Assembly: GCF_014656215.1 (NCBI RefSeq)
Contig: NZ_BNBZ01000045.1
Coordinates: 1 to 42,254, forward strand
Source: Streptomyces zaomyceticus
GTDB taxonomy: Bacteria; Actinomycetota; Actinomycetes; Streptomycetales; Streptomycetaceae
Direction: 5' to 3'
Length of the DNA: 42,254 bases
The position numbers and the translations under genes are program-made. Each line of letters opens with the position of its first letter. Position 1 is the stretch's first letter. Positions 7,327-16,297 of the stretch are shown one piece after another. Under the pieces are notes generated by a model. The model was given only the letters and a program-made list of their open reading frames with translations, had not been told where the DNA came from and did not search any database.

Positions 7327-8910
7327 GGACGCCCCCTGGTCGTGCGCCGCCTCGTTCCGGTCGCCGCCCGCGACCTCCCGCAGGACCGGGAAGCGGCGCG
7401 GGGCGAGGAAGAGCAGCACCAGGAGGGCGAGGGCGGCCGCGCCCGCCGCGCCGACGTAGACGTAGTCGACGGCCGCGTCGACCGCGCGGCGGAGGTGGTC
7501 CGTGGCCTCGGCCGTCAGGGAGGCCGGGTCGTCGAGGGCGCGGGCCAGGGCGTCCAGGTCGCCGCTGCCGCCGAGTCGGGCGGCGAGGACGCCGTTCGCC
7601 ACGGCGCCGAACACCGCCGCGCCCACGCTCTGGCCGACCTGGCGGCAGAAGAGGACCGACGCGGTGGTCGTGCCCCGCTCCTCGTAGGGGACGGTCGACT
7701 GGACGCCGACGATCAGCGGCAGTTGGAAGAGGCCCAGGGCCCCGCCGAGGAGCAGCATGAGGAGGGCGGGCTGCCAGGGTTCCCCGGGGAACGGGAGGAA
7801 CGGGAAGGCCAGGAGGACGGCCAGCGCGAGTGAGATGCCGATGACGGCGGTGAGGCGGAAGCCGATCCGGCTGTAGACCCGGTTCGAGAACGCGGCGCTG
7901 ATGGGCCAGCTCAGGGTCATCACCGAGAGCACGAATCCGGCGGCGATCGGTCCGAGGCCCAGGACGGACTGGGCGTAGGTGGGCAGGAAGACGGTCGGCG
8001 CGACCATGAGCAGGCCGAGCGCGCCGAGGGCCAGGTTGACGGCGGAGATCGTGCGGCGGCGCCAGACCCAGCCGGGGATGATCGGTTCCGCCGCGCGTCG
8101 TTCGACGAGCACGGTCACCACGCCGAGGGCGGCCGCCCCGGCCAGGAGTCCGAGGGACGGGGCCGACAGCCAGGGCCAGGCGACGCCGCCCTGGACGAGT
8201 GCGGTCAGGAGCAGGGCTCCGGTGGCGAAGATCGCGAGGGCGCCGGCCCAGTCGATGCGGACGCGCGCACGGGGTGTGGTGCGGGCCGGTTCCTTGAGGT
8301 GCCGGACGATCAGCCACAGGGCCACCGCGCCCACCGGCAGGTTGATCAGGAAGATCCAGCGCCAGTCGGCGTACCCCGCGAGGAGGCCGCCGGCCGCCGG
8401 GCCCGCGACCGAGGACGCGGCCCACACGGAGGAGAGTTTCGCCTGGATCTTGGGGCGTTCCTTCAGGGGGTACAGGTCGGCGGCGATGGTCTGGATGGTG
8501 CCCTGGAGGGCGCCGCCGCCGAGGCCCTGGACGACGCGGAAGGCGATGAGGGAGGCCATGTTCCAGGCGGCCGCGCACAGCAGGGAGCCGAAGAGGAAGA
8601 GGACGACCCCGGCGATCAGGACGGGCTTGCGGCCGAAGGTGTCGCTGAGCTTCCCGTACACGGGCAGGGTGACCGTGACGGCGAGCAGATAGCCGGAGAA
8701 GAGCCAGGAGAAGACGGCGAGTCCGCCGAGGTCGCCGACGATCTGGGGGACGGCGGTGGAGACGATCGTGCCGTCGATGGCGGCGAGACCCATGCCGAGC
8801 ATCAGGGCGGCCACTACGGGACCGCGGCGGGCGGGCAGGGTGTCCGGATCCGCTGTCGCGACCCCCTTCACGTACGGCTCCGTCACCGCGTAACCCCATT
8901 CTTCGTACAC
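7324..8910 (-). CDS. MFS drug exporter, EmrB/QacA (DHA2) family
   Basis: A 528-residue transporter with about 14 hydrophobic helices, as expected for the DHA2 family. The first helix carries GMGLAAIDGTIVSTAVPQI, the family's motif D1-like segment. Helices 2-3 are linked by a KLSDTFGRKPVL loop (motif A, G-x-L-x-D-x-x-G-R-K type), and the fifth helix contains WRWIFLINLPVG. It probably exports hydrophobic drugs or metabolites by proton antiport. The start is uncertain: GTG 8910 (used here) has no ribosome site; GTG 8886 (VTEPYVKGV) is an alternative. No dedicated regulator gene is adjacent; the next gene rightward is a divergent ABC operon with a 177-base gap. Confidence 0.9.
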   Translation of the reverse strand: MYEEWGYAVTEPYVKGVATADPDTLPARRGPVVAALMLGMGLAAIDGTIVSTAVPQIVGDLGGLAVFSWLFSGYLLAVTVTLPVYGKLSDTFGRKPVLIAGVVLFLFGSLLCAAAWNMASLIAFRVVQGLGGGALQGTIQTIAADLYPLKERPKIQAKLSSVWAASSVAGPAAGGLLAGYADWRWIFLINLPVGAVALWLIVRHLKEPARTTPRARVRIDWAGALAIFATGALLLTALVQGGVAWPWLSAPSLGLLAGAAALGVVTVLVERRAAEPIIPGWVWRRRTISAVNLALGALGLLMVAPTVFLPTYAQSVLGLGPIAAGFVLSVMTLSWPISAAFSNRVYSRIGFRLTAVIGISLALAVLLAFPFLPFPGEPWQPALLMLLLGGALGLFQLPLIVGVQSTVPYEERGTTTASVLFCRQVGQSVGAAVFGAVANGVLAARLGGSGDLDALARALDDPASLTAEATDHLRRAVDAAVDYVYVGAAGAAALALLVLLFLAPRRFPVLREVAGGDRNEAAHDQGAS

Positions 8911-9087
8911 CTAAATGTTTTGGCTCAGGGTCCCACTCGGACCACGGGTGGAGGAACCCCTAGGGGCATCTCCCCCATACGGGCCAGGGACCGTTCGTCC
9001 CGGCGGAGGAGGAGAACGGGCTCCCGCCGTCCTTAACTTGAACTTACAAACCCACCCACTGCTCCACGCCACCGCTAGGAGAAAACC

Positions 9088-9876
9088 GTGACCACGGCTG
9101 TGACCATCCCCAGGCACGGGGGTACTGGAGGGCGTACGGCCGTCGCCGCGCGGGCGCGTCAGGTCGTCAAGGCGTACGGCTCCGGGGAGACCCGGGTCGT
9201 CGCGCTGGACTCCGTCGACGTCGACATCGCCCGCGGACAGTTCACCGCGATCATGGGACCCTCCGGTTCCGGCAAGTCGACCCTGATGCACTGCCTCGCC
9301 GGACTCGACACCGTCACCAGTGGCGAGATCTTCCTCGACGAGACCGAGATCACCCGGCTCAAGGACAAGAAGCTCACCCAGCTGCGCCGGGACCGGATCG
9401 GCTTCATCTTCCAGGCCTTCAACCTGCTGCCCACCCTGAGCGCGATCGAGAACATCACGCTCCCGATGGACATCGCGGGCCGCAAGCCGGACGCCGAGTG
9501 GCTGCGCCGGGTCGTCGACACCGTCGGCCTCTCCGAGCGGCTCAAGCACCGGCCGAACGAGCTCTCCGGCGGTCAGCAGCAGCGTGTGGCCGTGGCCCGC
9601 GCGCTCGCCGCCCGCCCCGAGATCATCTTCGGCGACGAGCCGACCGGAAACCTGGACTCGCGGGCCGGCGCCGAGGTCCTCGGCTTCCTCCGCACCTCGG
9701 TCGACGAACTGGGCCAGACGATCGTCATGGTCACCCACGACCCGGTCGCCGCCTCCTACGCGGACCGGGTCCTCTACCTCGCCGACGGGCGGATCGTGGA
9801 CGAGATGCTCCGGCCCACCGCCGACGCCGTCCTCGACCGCATGAAGGACTTCGACGCGCGCGGGCGGACGTCATGA
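9088..9876 (+). CDS. ABC transporter ATP-binding protein, MacB/LolD-like
   Basis: A 262-residue ABC ATPase with all motifs intact: Walker A GPSGSGKST (57-65), Q-loop FQAFNLLP, signature LSGGQQQ (159-165), Walker B IIFGDE (179-184) followed by PTGNLDS, and an H-loop in VMVTHDP. The sequence between Walker A and signature is typical of the MacB/LolD/FtsE group that pairs with FtsX-type permeases and acts by mechanotransmission rather than classical import. An N-terminal extension of ~30 residues precedes the domain. GTG 9088 is preceded by AGGAGA. The stop overlaps the permease start (ATGA), so the two form an operon. Confidence 0.95.
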   Translation: MTTAVTIPRHGGTGGRTAVAARARQVVKAYGSGETRVVALDSVDVDIARGQFTAIMGPSGSGKSTLMHCLAGLDTVTSGEIFLDETEITRLKDKKLTQLRRDRIGFIFQAFNLLPTLSAIENITLPMDIAGRKPDAEWLRRVVDTVGLSERLKHRPNELSGGQQQRVAVARALAARPEIIFGDEPTGNLDSRAGAEVLGFLRTSVDELGQTIVMVTHDPVAASYADRVLYLADGRIVDEMLRPTADAVLDRMKDFDARGRTS

Positions 9877-12446
9877 GTGTCCTGAAGACCTCACTGCGCA
9901 ACTTCTTCGCGCACAAGGGCCGGATGGCGCTCTCCGCCATCGCCGTCCTGCTCTCCGTCGCCTTCGTCAGCGGCACCCTGGTGTTCACCGACACCATGAA
10001 CACGACGTTCGACAAGCTCTTCGCCTCGACCGCGTCCGACGTCACCGTCAGCCCCAAGGGCGCGGCGGTCGAGGACGAGACCCCGCAGACCGGCCGCCCC
10101 GAGTCCTTCCCCGCCTCGCTCGTCGAGCAGGTCCGGAAGACCGAAGGCGTCCAGGCCGCCCAGGGCGCGGTCGTCTCGACCAGCGTCACCGTCGTCGACG
10201 CGAAGAACAAGAACGTCGGGCCCACCAGCGGCGCCCCGACGATCGCCGTCAACTGGAGCAAGAACGAGCTGCGTTCGGTGGACCTCGCCTCCGGCCACGA
10301 GCCGCGCGGCCCCACCGAGGTGATCGTCGACGGCGCCACCGCCGAGAAGCACGGCCTGAAGATCGGCGACGAGCTGCGGACGATCTCCGTCACCGGTGAC
10401 TTCACCGCGAAGATCTCCGGCATCGTCGAGTTCAAGGTCACCAACCCGGGCGCCACCGTCGTCTACTTCGACACCGCCACCGCGCAGCGTGAACTCCTCG
10501 GCAAGGAAGGCCTGTTCACCCAGGTCACGGCCGACGCCAAGGAGGGTGTCAGCGACGACACCCTGAAGCGGAACATCGCCGCCTCGATCGGCGACGGCTA
10601 CAAGCTGCAGACCGCAGCCGAGGCCGCCGACGCGGGCCGCGAGGACGTCGCCGGCTTCCTCGACGTCATGAAGTACGCGATGCTCGGCTTCGCCTTCATC
10701 GCCTTCCTCGTCGGCATCTTCCTCATCGTCAACACCTTCTCCATGCTGGTCGCCCAGCGCACCCGCGAGATCGGCCTCATGCGGGCCATCGGCTCCAGCC
10801 GCAGGCAGGTCAACCGCTCCGTCCTCGTCGAGGCGCTGCTCCTCGGCCTCTTCGGCTCCATCGCCGGAGTCGCCGCGGGCGTCGGCCTGGCCGTCGGACT
10901 CATGAAGCTCATGTCCGCGGCGGGCATGGAGCTGTCCACCCGCGACCTCACCGTCGCGTGGACGACCCCGGTCGTCGGTCTCACCCTCGGCATCGTCGTC
11001 ACCGTCCTCGCCGCCTACATCCCGGCCCGCCGCGCCGGGAAGGTCTCCCCGATGGCCGCCCTCCGCGACGCGGGCACCCCCGCCGACGGCAAGGCCGGCC
11101 GGGTGCGCGGCGTCATCGGTCTCGCCCTCACGGCCGTCGGAGCGGCCGCTCTCGTGGCGGCCTCCCGCGCCGCGGAAGCCGGTCCCGGCTCCCTGTGGCT
11201 CGGCCTCGGCGTGGTCCTCACCCTCCTCGGCTTCGTGGTCGTCGGCCCGCTGCTCGCCGGCGGAGTCGTCCGCGCCCTGGGCGTCGTCGTCCTGCGGATC
11301 TTCGGCCCGGTCGGCCGGATGGCCGAGCGGAACGCGCTCCGCAACCCGCGCCGCACCGGCGCCACCGGCGCCGCCCTGATGATCGGCCTCGCGCTCGTCG
11401 CCTGTCTCTCGGTGGTCGGCTCCTCGATGGTCGCCTCGGCCACCGACGAGCTCGACCGGTCCGTCGGCGCCGACTTCATCGTGCAGTCCGGCACCGGGCA
11501 GCCGATCGTGCCGCAGGCCCAGGCCGCGCTGGAGAAGGCCCCCGGGATCGACCACGTCAGCGAGTACAAGTGGGTCGACGCCACCGTCACCGACCCGCGC
11601 GGGAAGACCACGAAGGCCGACCTGGCCGCCACCGACCCGTCGTACATGAAGGACCTGCGCCGGGAGACGACCTCCGGCACCCTCGCCGACGCCTACGGCA
11701 AGGGCGCGATGTCCGTCGGCAGCGACTACGCCACCGAACACGGCGTGAAGGTCGGCGACGTCCTGACCCTCGCCTTCAAGGGCGGCGAGAAGGCGAAGCT
11801 GAAGGTCGCGGCGATCACCGCCGACACCGGGCAGGTCGACAAGGGGGCGATGTACATCAACGTCAGCACCCTCGCCGAGTACGTCCCCGCCGAGCGGATG
11901 CCGCAGAGCCTGCTCCTCCTCTCCAGCGCGAAGGAGGGACAGGAGACCCAGGCCTACCAGGCCCTCAAGGACGCGCTCGCGCCCTACCCGCAGTACAAGG
12001 TGAGCAACCAGGCCGACTACAAGGAAGAACTGCAGGACCAGGTCGGACAGCTGCTCAACATCGTGTACGGGCTCCTCGCCCTGGCGATCGTCGTCGCGAT
12101 CCTCGGAGTCGTGAACACCCTGGCGCTGTCGGTCGTCGAGCGGACCCGGGAGATCGGCCTCATGCGGGCCGTCGGCCTCTCCCGCCGCCAGCTGCGCCGC
12201 ATGATCCGCCTGGAGTCGGTGGTCATCGCCCTCTTCGGCGCCCTGCTCGGCCTCGGCCTGGGCATGGGCTGGGGCACGGCGGCCCAGAAGCTGCTCGCCC
12301 TGGAGGGCCTCGGGGTCCTGGAGATCCCCTGGTCGACGATCCTGACCGTCTTCGTCGGATCGGCCTTCGTGGGCCTGTTCGCGGCGCTGGTCCCGGCCTT
12401 CCGGGCGGGCCGGATGAACGTCCTGAACGCGATCGCGAGCGAGTAG
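9873..12446 (+). CDS. ABC transporter permease with two FtsX domains
   Basis: An 857-residue permease. An N-terminal membrane segment (residues ~17-38) is followed by a large extracytoplasmic MacB-PCD-like region. FtsX domain 1 lies at ~266-402 (FLIVNTFSMLVAQRTREIGL is its hallmark). Two more membrane helices and a second extracytoplasmic region follow, then FtsX domain 2 at ~727-857 (LGVVNTLALSVVERTREIGL). This ten-or-so-helix, duplicated layout is typical of actinobacterial MacB-like permeases acting as a single-chain dimer partner of the ATPase. Substrate unknown; antimicrobial-peptide or lipoprotein handling are common roles in the family. Translationally coupled to the ATPase gene and followed by a strong hairpin. 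Confidence 0.94.
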   Translation: MSVLKTSLRNFFAHKGRMALSAIAVLLSVAFVSGTLVFTDTMNTTFDKLFASTASDVTVSPKGAAVEDETPQTGRPESFPASLVEQVRKTEGVQAAQGAVVSTSVTVVDAKNKNVGPTSGAPTIAVNWSKNELRSVDLASGHEPRGPTEVIVDGATAEKHGLKIGDELRTISVTGDFTAKISGIVEFKVTNPGATVVYFDTATAQRELLGKEGLFTQVTADAKEGVSDDTLKRNIAASIGDGYKLQTAAEAADAGREDVAGFLDVMKYAMLGFAFIAFLVGIFLIVNTFSMLVAQRTREIGLMRAIGSSRRQVNRSVLVEALLLGLFGSIAGVAAGVGLAVGLMKLMSAAGMELSTRDLTVAWTTPVVGLTLGIVVTVLAAYIPARRAGKVSPMAALRDAGTPADGKAGRVRGVIGLALTAVGAAALVAASRAAEAGPGSLWLGLGVVLTLLGFVVVGPLLAGGVVRALGVVVLRIFGPVGRMAERNALRNPRRTGATGAALMIGLALVACLSVVGSSMVASATDELDRSVGADFIVQSGTGQPIVPQAQAALEKAPGIDHVSEYKWVDATVTDPRGKTTKADLAATDPSYMKDLRRETTSGTLADAYGKGAMSVGSDYATEHGVKVGDVLTLAFKGGEKAKLKVAAITADTGQVDKGAMYINVSTLAEYVPAERMPQSLLLLSSAKEGQETQAYQALKDALAPYPQYKVSNQADYKEELQDQVGQLLNIVYGLLALAIVVAILGVVNTLALSVVERTREIGLMRAVGLSRRQLRRMIRLESVVIALFGALLGLGLGMGWGTAAQKLLALEGLGVLEIPWSTILTVFVGSAFVGLFAALVPAFRAGRMNVLNAIASE

Positions 12447-12469
12447 CGGTCGCGGGACGGAACGGGGGA

Positions 12470-12511
12470 GTGCGGCCCCGGTGGACCCTGCCGGGTCCAC
12501 CGGGGCCGCAC
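12470..12511. terminator. Perfect 19-bp hairpin terminator
   Basis: Arms 12470-12488 and 12493-12511 pair perfectly around a TGCC loop, 23 bases after the permease stop. There is no T tract, as is common for Streptomyces terminators. Confidence 0.85.
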
Positions 12512-12589
12512 GGCCGTCCGGGGCTCCCGCACCCCCTCTCGCCGTCCCGAGTGGCCCCGCTCCTTCGGGCGAGTGACGGTGGCACGTCG

Positions 12590-12595
12590 TAGGCT
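12590..12595 (+). promoter_or_regulatory. Candidate -10 box upstream of mfd
   Basis: TAGGCT fits TANNNT and lies in the 251-base gap before mfd, downstream of the terminator hairpin. No convincing -35 box is visible. Confidence 0.3.
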
Positions 12596-12697
12596 GGGGC
12601 GCACCGGGCCGTACGCGCCCGGGAACACCCCGGCCCGTGAGACGTGTCGGGCTGTTCGCGTTGCCCGCCCCCGTCACCCACCGGGATGGAAAGCTTC

Positions 12698-15600
12698 ATG
12701 AGCCTGCACGGTCTGCTCGACGCCGTCGTCAAGGACGCCGCACTCGCCGAGGCGGTGAAGGCCGCCGCCGACGGCAACCGCCCGCACGTGGACCTGGTCG
12801 GCCCGGCGGCCGCCCGGCCCTTCGCCGTCGCCGCGCTCGCCCGGGACTCGGGGCGGCCGGTGCTCGCGGTGACCGCGACCGGACGGGAGGCCGAGGACCT
12901 CGCCGCCGCCCTGCGCTCGCTGCTGGACCCGGACACCGTCGCCGAGTACCCCTCCTGGGAGACCCTGCCGCACGAGCGGCTCTCCCCCCGCTCCGACACC
13001 GTCGGCCGGCGGCTCGCCGTACTGCGCCGCCTCGCGCACCCCCGGAACGACGACCCGGCGGCCGGCCCCGTCAGCGTCGTCGTCGCCCCCATCCGCTCCG
13101 TGCTCCAGCCGCAGGTCAAGGGCCTCGGCGACCTGGAGCCGGTGGCGCTGCGATCCGGTCAGACCGCCGATCTGAACGCGATCGTCGAGGGCCTGGCGGC
13201 CGCCGCGTACTCCCGGGTGGAGCTGGTCGAGAAGCGCGGCGAGTTCGCCGTGCGCGGCGGCATCCTGGACGTCTTCCCGCCGACCGAGGAGCACCCGCTC
13301 CGGATCGAGTTCTGGGGTGACGACGTCGAGGAGATCCGCTACTTCAAGGTCGCCGACCAGCGGTCCCTCGAAGTGGCCGAGCACGGGCTGTGGGCGCCGC
13401 CCTGCCGTGAGCTGCTGCTCACCGCGGACGTACGGGAGCGGGCGGCGGCGCTCGCCGAGGAGCACCCGGAGCTGGGCGAACTCCTGAACAAGATCGCGGA
13501 GGGGATCGCGGTCGAGGGCATGGAATCCCTCGCGCCGGTCCTCGTCGACGACATGGAGCTGCTGATCGACGTGCTGCCGAAGGGCGCGATGGCGGTCGTC
13601 TGCGACCCGGAGCGGGTGCGGACCCGGGCCGCGGACCTCGTCGCCACCAGCCAGGAGTTCCTCCAGGCCTCGTGGGCGGCCACGGCGGGCGGCGGCGAGG
13701 CCCCGATCGACGTCGGCGCGGCCTCGCTGTGGGGGATCGCGGACGTCCGGGACCGGGCGCGCGAGCTGGACATGGCCTGGTGGTCGGTGTCGCCGTTCGC
13801 GGCGGACGCCACGGCCGACGACTCCGGAGCGGACACCCTCACCCTCGGGATGCACGCCCCCGAGTCGTACCGCGGCGACACCGCACGCGCGCTCGCCGAC
13901 ACCAAGGGCTGGCTGGCCGAGGGCTGGCGCACGGTCTATGTCACGGAGGCCCACGGCCCCGCCTCCCGTACCGTCGAGGTCCTCGGCGGCGAGGGCATCG
14001 CGGCCCGGCTCGACGCGGACCTGACGGAGATCGCCCCCTCCGTCGTCCATGTCTCCTGCGGCTCCATCGACTACGGCTTCGTCGACACGGCGCTCAAGCT
14101 CGCCGTGCTCACCGAGACCGACCTGTCCGGCCAGAAGGCGGCCGGCAAGGACGGCCAGCGGATGCCGGCCAAGCGCCGCAAGACGATCGACCCGCTGACC
14201 CTGGAGGTCGGCGACTACATCGTGCACGAGCAGCACGGAGTCGGCCGGTACGTGGAGATGGTCCAGCGGACCGTGCAGGGCGCCACCCGCGAGTACCTCC
14301 TCGTCGAGTACGCCCCCGCCAAGCGCGGCCAGCCCGGCGACCGGCTGTACATCCCGACCGACCAGCTGGAGCAGGTCACCAAGTACGTGGGCGGCGAGGC
14401 GCCGACCCTGCACCGGCTCGGCGGCGCGGACTGGACGAAGACGAAGGCGCGCGCGAAGAAGGCCGTCAAGGAGATCGCGGCCGACCTCATCAAGCTGTAC
14501 TCGGCGCGGATGGCGGCCCCCGGCCACGCCTTCGGCTCCGACACCCCGTGGCAGCGCGAGCTGGAGGACGCCTTCCCGTACGCGGAGACGCCCGACCAGC
14601 TGTCCACCATCGCCGAGGTGAAGGAGGACATGGAGAAGACGGTTCCCATGGACCGTCTGATCTGCGGCGACGTCGGCTACGGCAAGACGGAGATCGCGGT
14701 ACGGGCCGCCTTCAAGGCGGTCCAGGACGGCAAGCAGGTCGCCGTCCTCGTCCCGACCACCCTGCTCGTGCAGCAGCACTTCGGCACGTTCAGCGAGCGG
14801 TACTCCCAGTTCCCCGTGAAGGTGCGGGCGCTGTCCCGCTTCCAGACGGACACCGAGGCGAAGGCGACCCTGGAGGGCATGCGGGAGGGCTCGGTCGACG
14901 TCGTCATCGGCACCCACCGCCTCTTCGCCTCCGAGACCAAGTTCAAGGACCTGGGCCTGGTCATCGTCGACGAGGAGCAGCGCTTCGGCGTGGAGCACAA
15001 GGAGCAGCTGAAGAAGCTCCGCGCCAACGTCGACGTGCTGACGATGTCGGCCACCCCGATTCCGCGCACCCTGGAGATGGCGGTGACGGGCATCCGCGAG
15101 ATGTCGACGATCACCACCCCGCCCGAGGAGCGGCACCCGGTCCTCACCTTCGTCGGACCGTACGAGGAGAAGCAGATCGGCGCCGCGATCCGGCGCGAAC
15201 TCCTGCGCGAGGGCCAGGTCTTCTACATCCACAACCGGGTCGACTCGATCGACCGGGCGGCGGCGCGGCTGCGCGAGATCGTCCCCGAGGCGCGGATCGC
15301 GACCGCGCACGGCCAGATGTCCGAGACGGCCCTCGAGCAGGTGGTCGTCGACTTCTGGGAGAAGAAGTTCGACGTCCTCGTCTCCACGACGATCGTCGAG
15401 TCCGGCATCGACATCTCCAACGCCAACACCCTGATCGTCGAGCGCGGCGACAACTTCGGTCTCTCGCAGCTGCACCAGCTCCGGGGCCGTGTCGGCCGTG
15501 GCCGGGAGCGCGGCTACGCGTACTTCCTGTACCCGCCGGAGAAGCCGCTCACCGAGACCGCGCACGAGCGGCTCGCGACGATCGCCCAGCACACCGAGAT

Positions 15601-16237
15601 GGGCGCCGGCATGTACGTGGCGATGAAGGACCTGGAGATCCGCGGCGCGGGCAACCTGCTCGGCGGCGAACAGTCCGGCCACATCGCGGGCGTCGGCTTC
15701 GACCTGTACGTACGGATGGTCGGCGAGGCGGTCGCGGACTACCGGGCGCAGATGGAGGGCGGGGTGGAGGAGGAGGCCCCGCTGGAGGTCAAGATCGAGC
15801 TCCCGGTCGACGCCCACATGCCCCACGACTACGCGCCCGGGGAGCGGCTCCGCCTCCAGGCCTACCGCTCGATCGCCTCGGCGAACTCGGAGGAGGACAT
15901 CAGGGCGGTCCGCGAGGAACTCACCGACCGCTACGGCAAGCTGCCGGAGCCGGTCGAGAACCTCCTCCTGGTGGCGGGCCTGCGCATGCTGGCCCGCGCG
16001 TGCGGCGTCGGCGAGATCGTCCTCCAGGGCCCGAACATCCGCTTCGCCCCGGTGGAGCTGCGCGAGTCCCAGGAGCTGCGCCTGAAGCGCCTCTACCCGC
16101 GCACGGTGATCAAGCCGGCGGTCCACCAGATCCTGGTCCCGCGCCCGACATCGGGCAAGATCGGCGGAAAGCCGGTCGTCGGCCGCGAACTCCTCGGATG
16201 GACGGGCGAGTTCCTGACGACGATCCTCGGTTCGTGA
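12698..16237 (+). CDS. mfd: Transcription-repair coupling factor Mfd
   Basis: A 1179-residue protein, the normal length for Mfd, which displaces RNA polymerase stalled at DNA lesions and recruits UvrA. Residues ~1-230 form the UvrB-like module (TVAEYPSWETLPHERLSP region). The RNA-polymerase-interaction domain is around 500-560 (VGDYIVHEQHGVGRY). The helicase motor follows, with Walker A GDVGYGKTE (657-665), DEEQRFG (from 758) and SATPIPRTL, then motifs of the second RecA lobe (STTIVESGIDI, QLRGRVGR) and the RecG/Mfd-type TRG region (AGNLLGGEQSGHI). The ATG at 12698 follows GGGATGGAA; ATG 12686 is also in frame. It is closed by a strong bidirectional hairpin. Confidence 0.97.
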   Translation: MSLHGLLDAVVKDAALAEAVKAAADGNRPHVDLVGPAAARPFAVAALARDSGRPVLAVTATGREAEDLAAALRSLLDPDTVAEYPSWETLPHERLSPRSDTVGRRLAVLRRLAHPRNDDPAAGPVSVVVAPIRSVLQPQVKGLGDLEPVALRSGQTADLNAIVEGLAAAAYSRVELVEKRGEFAVRGGILDVFPPTEEHPLRIEFWGDDVEEIRYFKVADQRSLEVAEHGLWAPPCRELLLTADVRERAAALAEEHPELGELLNKIAEGIAVEGMESLAPVLVDDMELLIDVLPKGAMAVVCDPERVRTRAADLVATSQEFLQASWAATAGGGEAPIDVGAASLWGIADVRDRARELDMAWWSVSPFAADATADDSGADTLTLGMHAPESYRGDTARALADTKGWLAEGWRTVYVTEAHGPASRTVEVLGGEGIAARLDADLTEIAPSVVHVSCGSIDYGFVDTALKLAVLTETDLSGQKAAGKDGQRMPAKRRKTIDPLTLEVGDYIVHEQHGVGRYVEMVQRTVQGATREYLLVEYAPAKRGQPGDRLYIPTDQLEQVTKYVGGEAPTLHRLGGADWTKTKARAKKAVKEIAADLIKLYSARMAAPGHAFGSDTPWQRELEDAFPYAETPDQLSTIAEVKEDMEKTVPMDRLICGDVGYGKTEIAVRAAFKAVQDGKQVAVLVPTTLLVQQHFGTFSERYSQFPVKVRALSRFQTDTEAKATLEGMREGSVDVVIGTHRLFASETKFKDLGLVIVDEEQRFGVEHKEQLKKLRANVDVLTMSATPIPRTLEMAVTGIREMSTITTPPEERHPVLTFVGPYEEKQIGAAIRRELLREGQVFYIHNRVDSIDRAAARLREIVPEARIATAHGQMSETALEQVVVDFWEKKFDVLVSTTIVESGIDISNANTLIVERGDNFGLSQLHQLRGRVGRGRERGYAYFLYPPEKPLTETAHERLATIAQHTEMGAGMYVAMKDLEIRGAGNLLGGEQSGHIAGVGFDLYVRMVGEAVADYRAQMEGGVEEEAPLEVKIELPVDAHMPHDYAPGERLRLQAYRSIASANSEEDIRAVREELTDRYGKLPEPVENLLLVAGLRMLARACGVGEIVLQGPNIRFAPVELRESQELRLKRLYPRTVIKPAVHQILVPRPTSGKIGGKPVVGRELLGWTGEFLTTILGS

Positions 16238-16241
16238 GACC

Positions 16242-16283
16242 GCCGGGCTCCGGCCGGTTCGGGTGAACCGGCCGGAGCCCGGC
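16242..16283. terminator. Bidirectional 19-bp hairpin between mfd and the esterase gene
   Basis: Arms 16242-16260 and 16265-16283 pair perfectly around GGGT. The two genes converge here, so it probably serves both. Confidence 0.85.
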
Positions 16284-16297
16284 GCCGTCGGAGCCGG

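Noticed and set aside
9891..12677. A 928-codon antisense frame over the ABC permease
   Set aside because: Same reason: shadow of a real FtsX-type gene; it also crosses the terminator hairpin at 12470.
12674..16126. A 1150-codon antisense frame over mfd
   Set aside because: Mfd is unambiguous on the plus strand; the antisense translation has low-complexity composition typical of GC-rich shadows.
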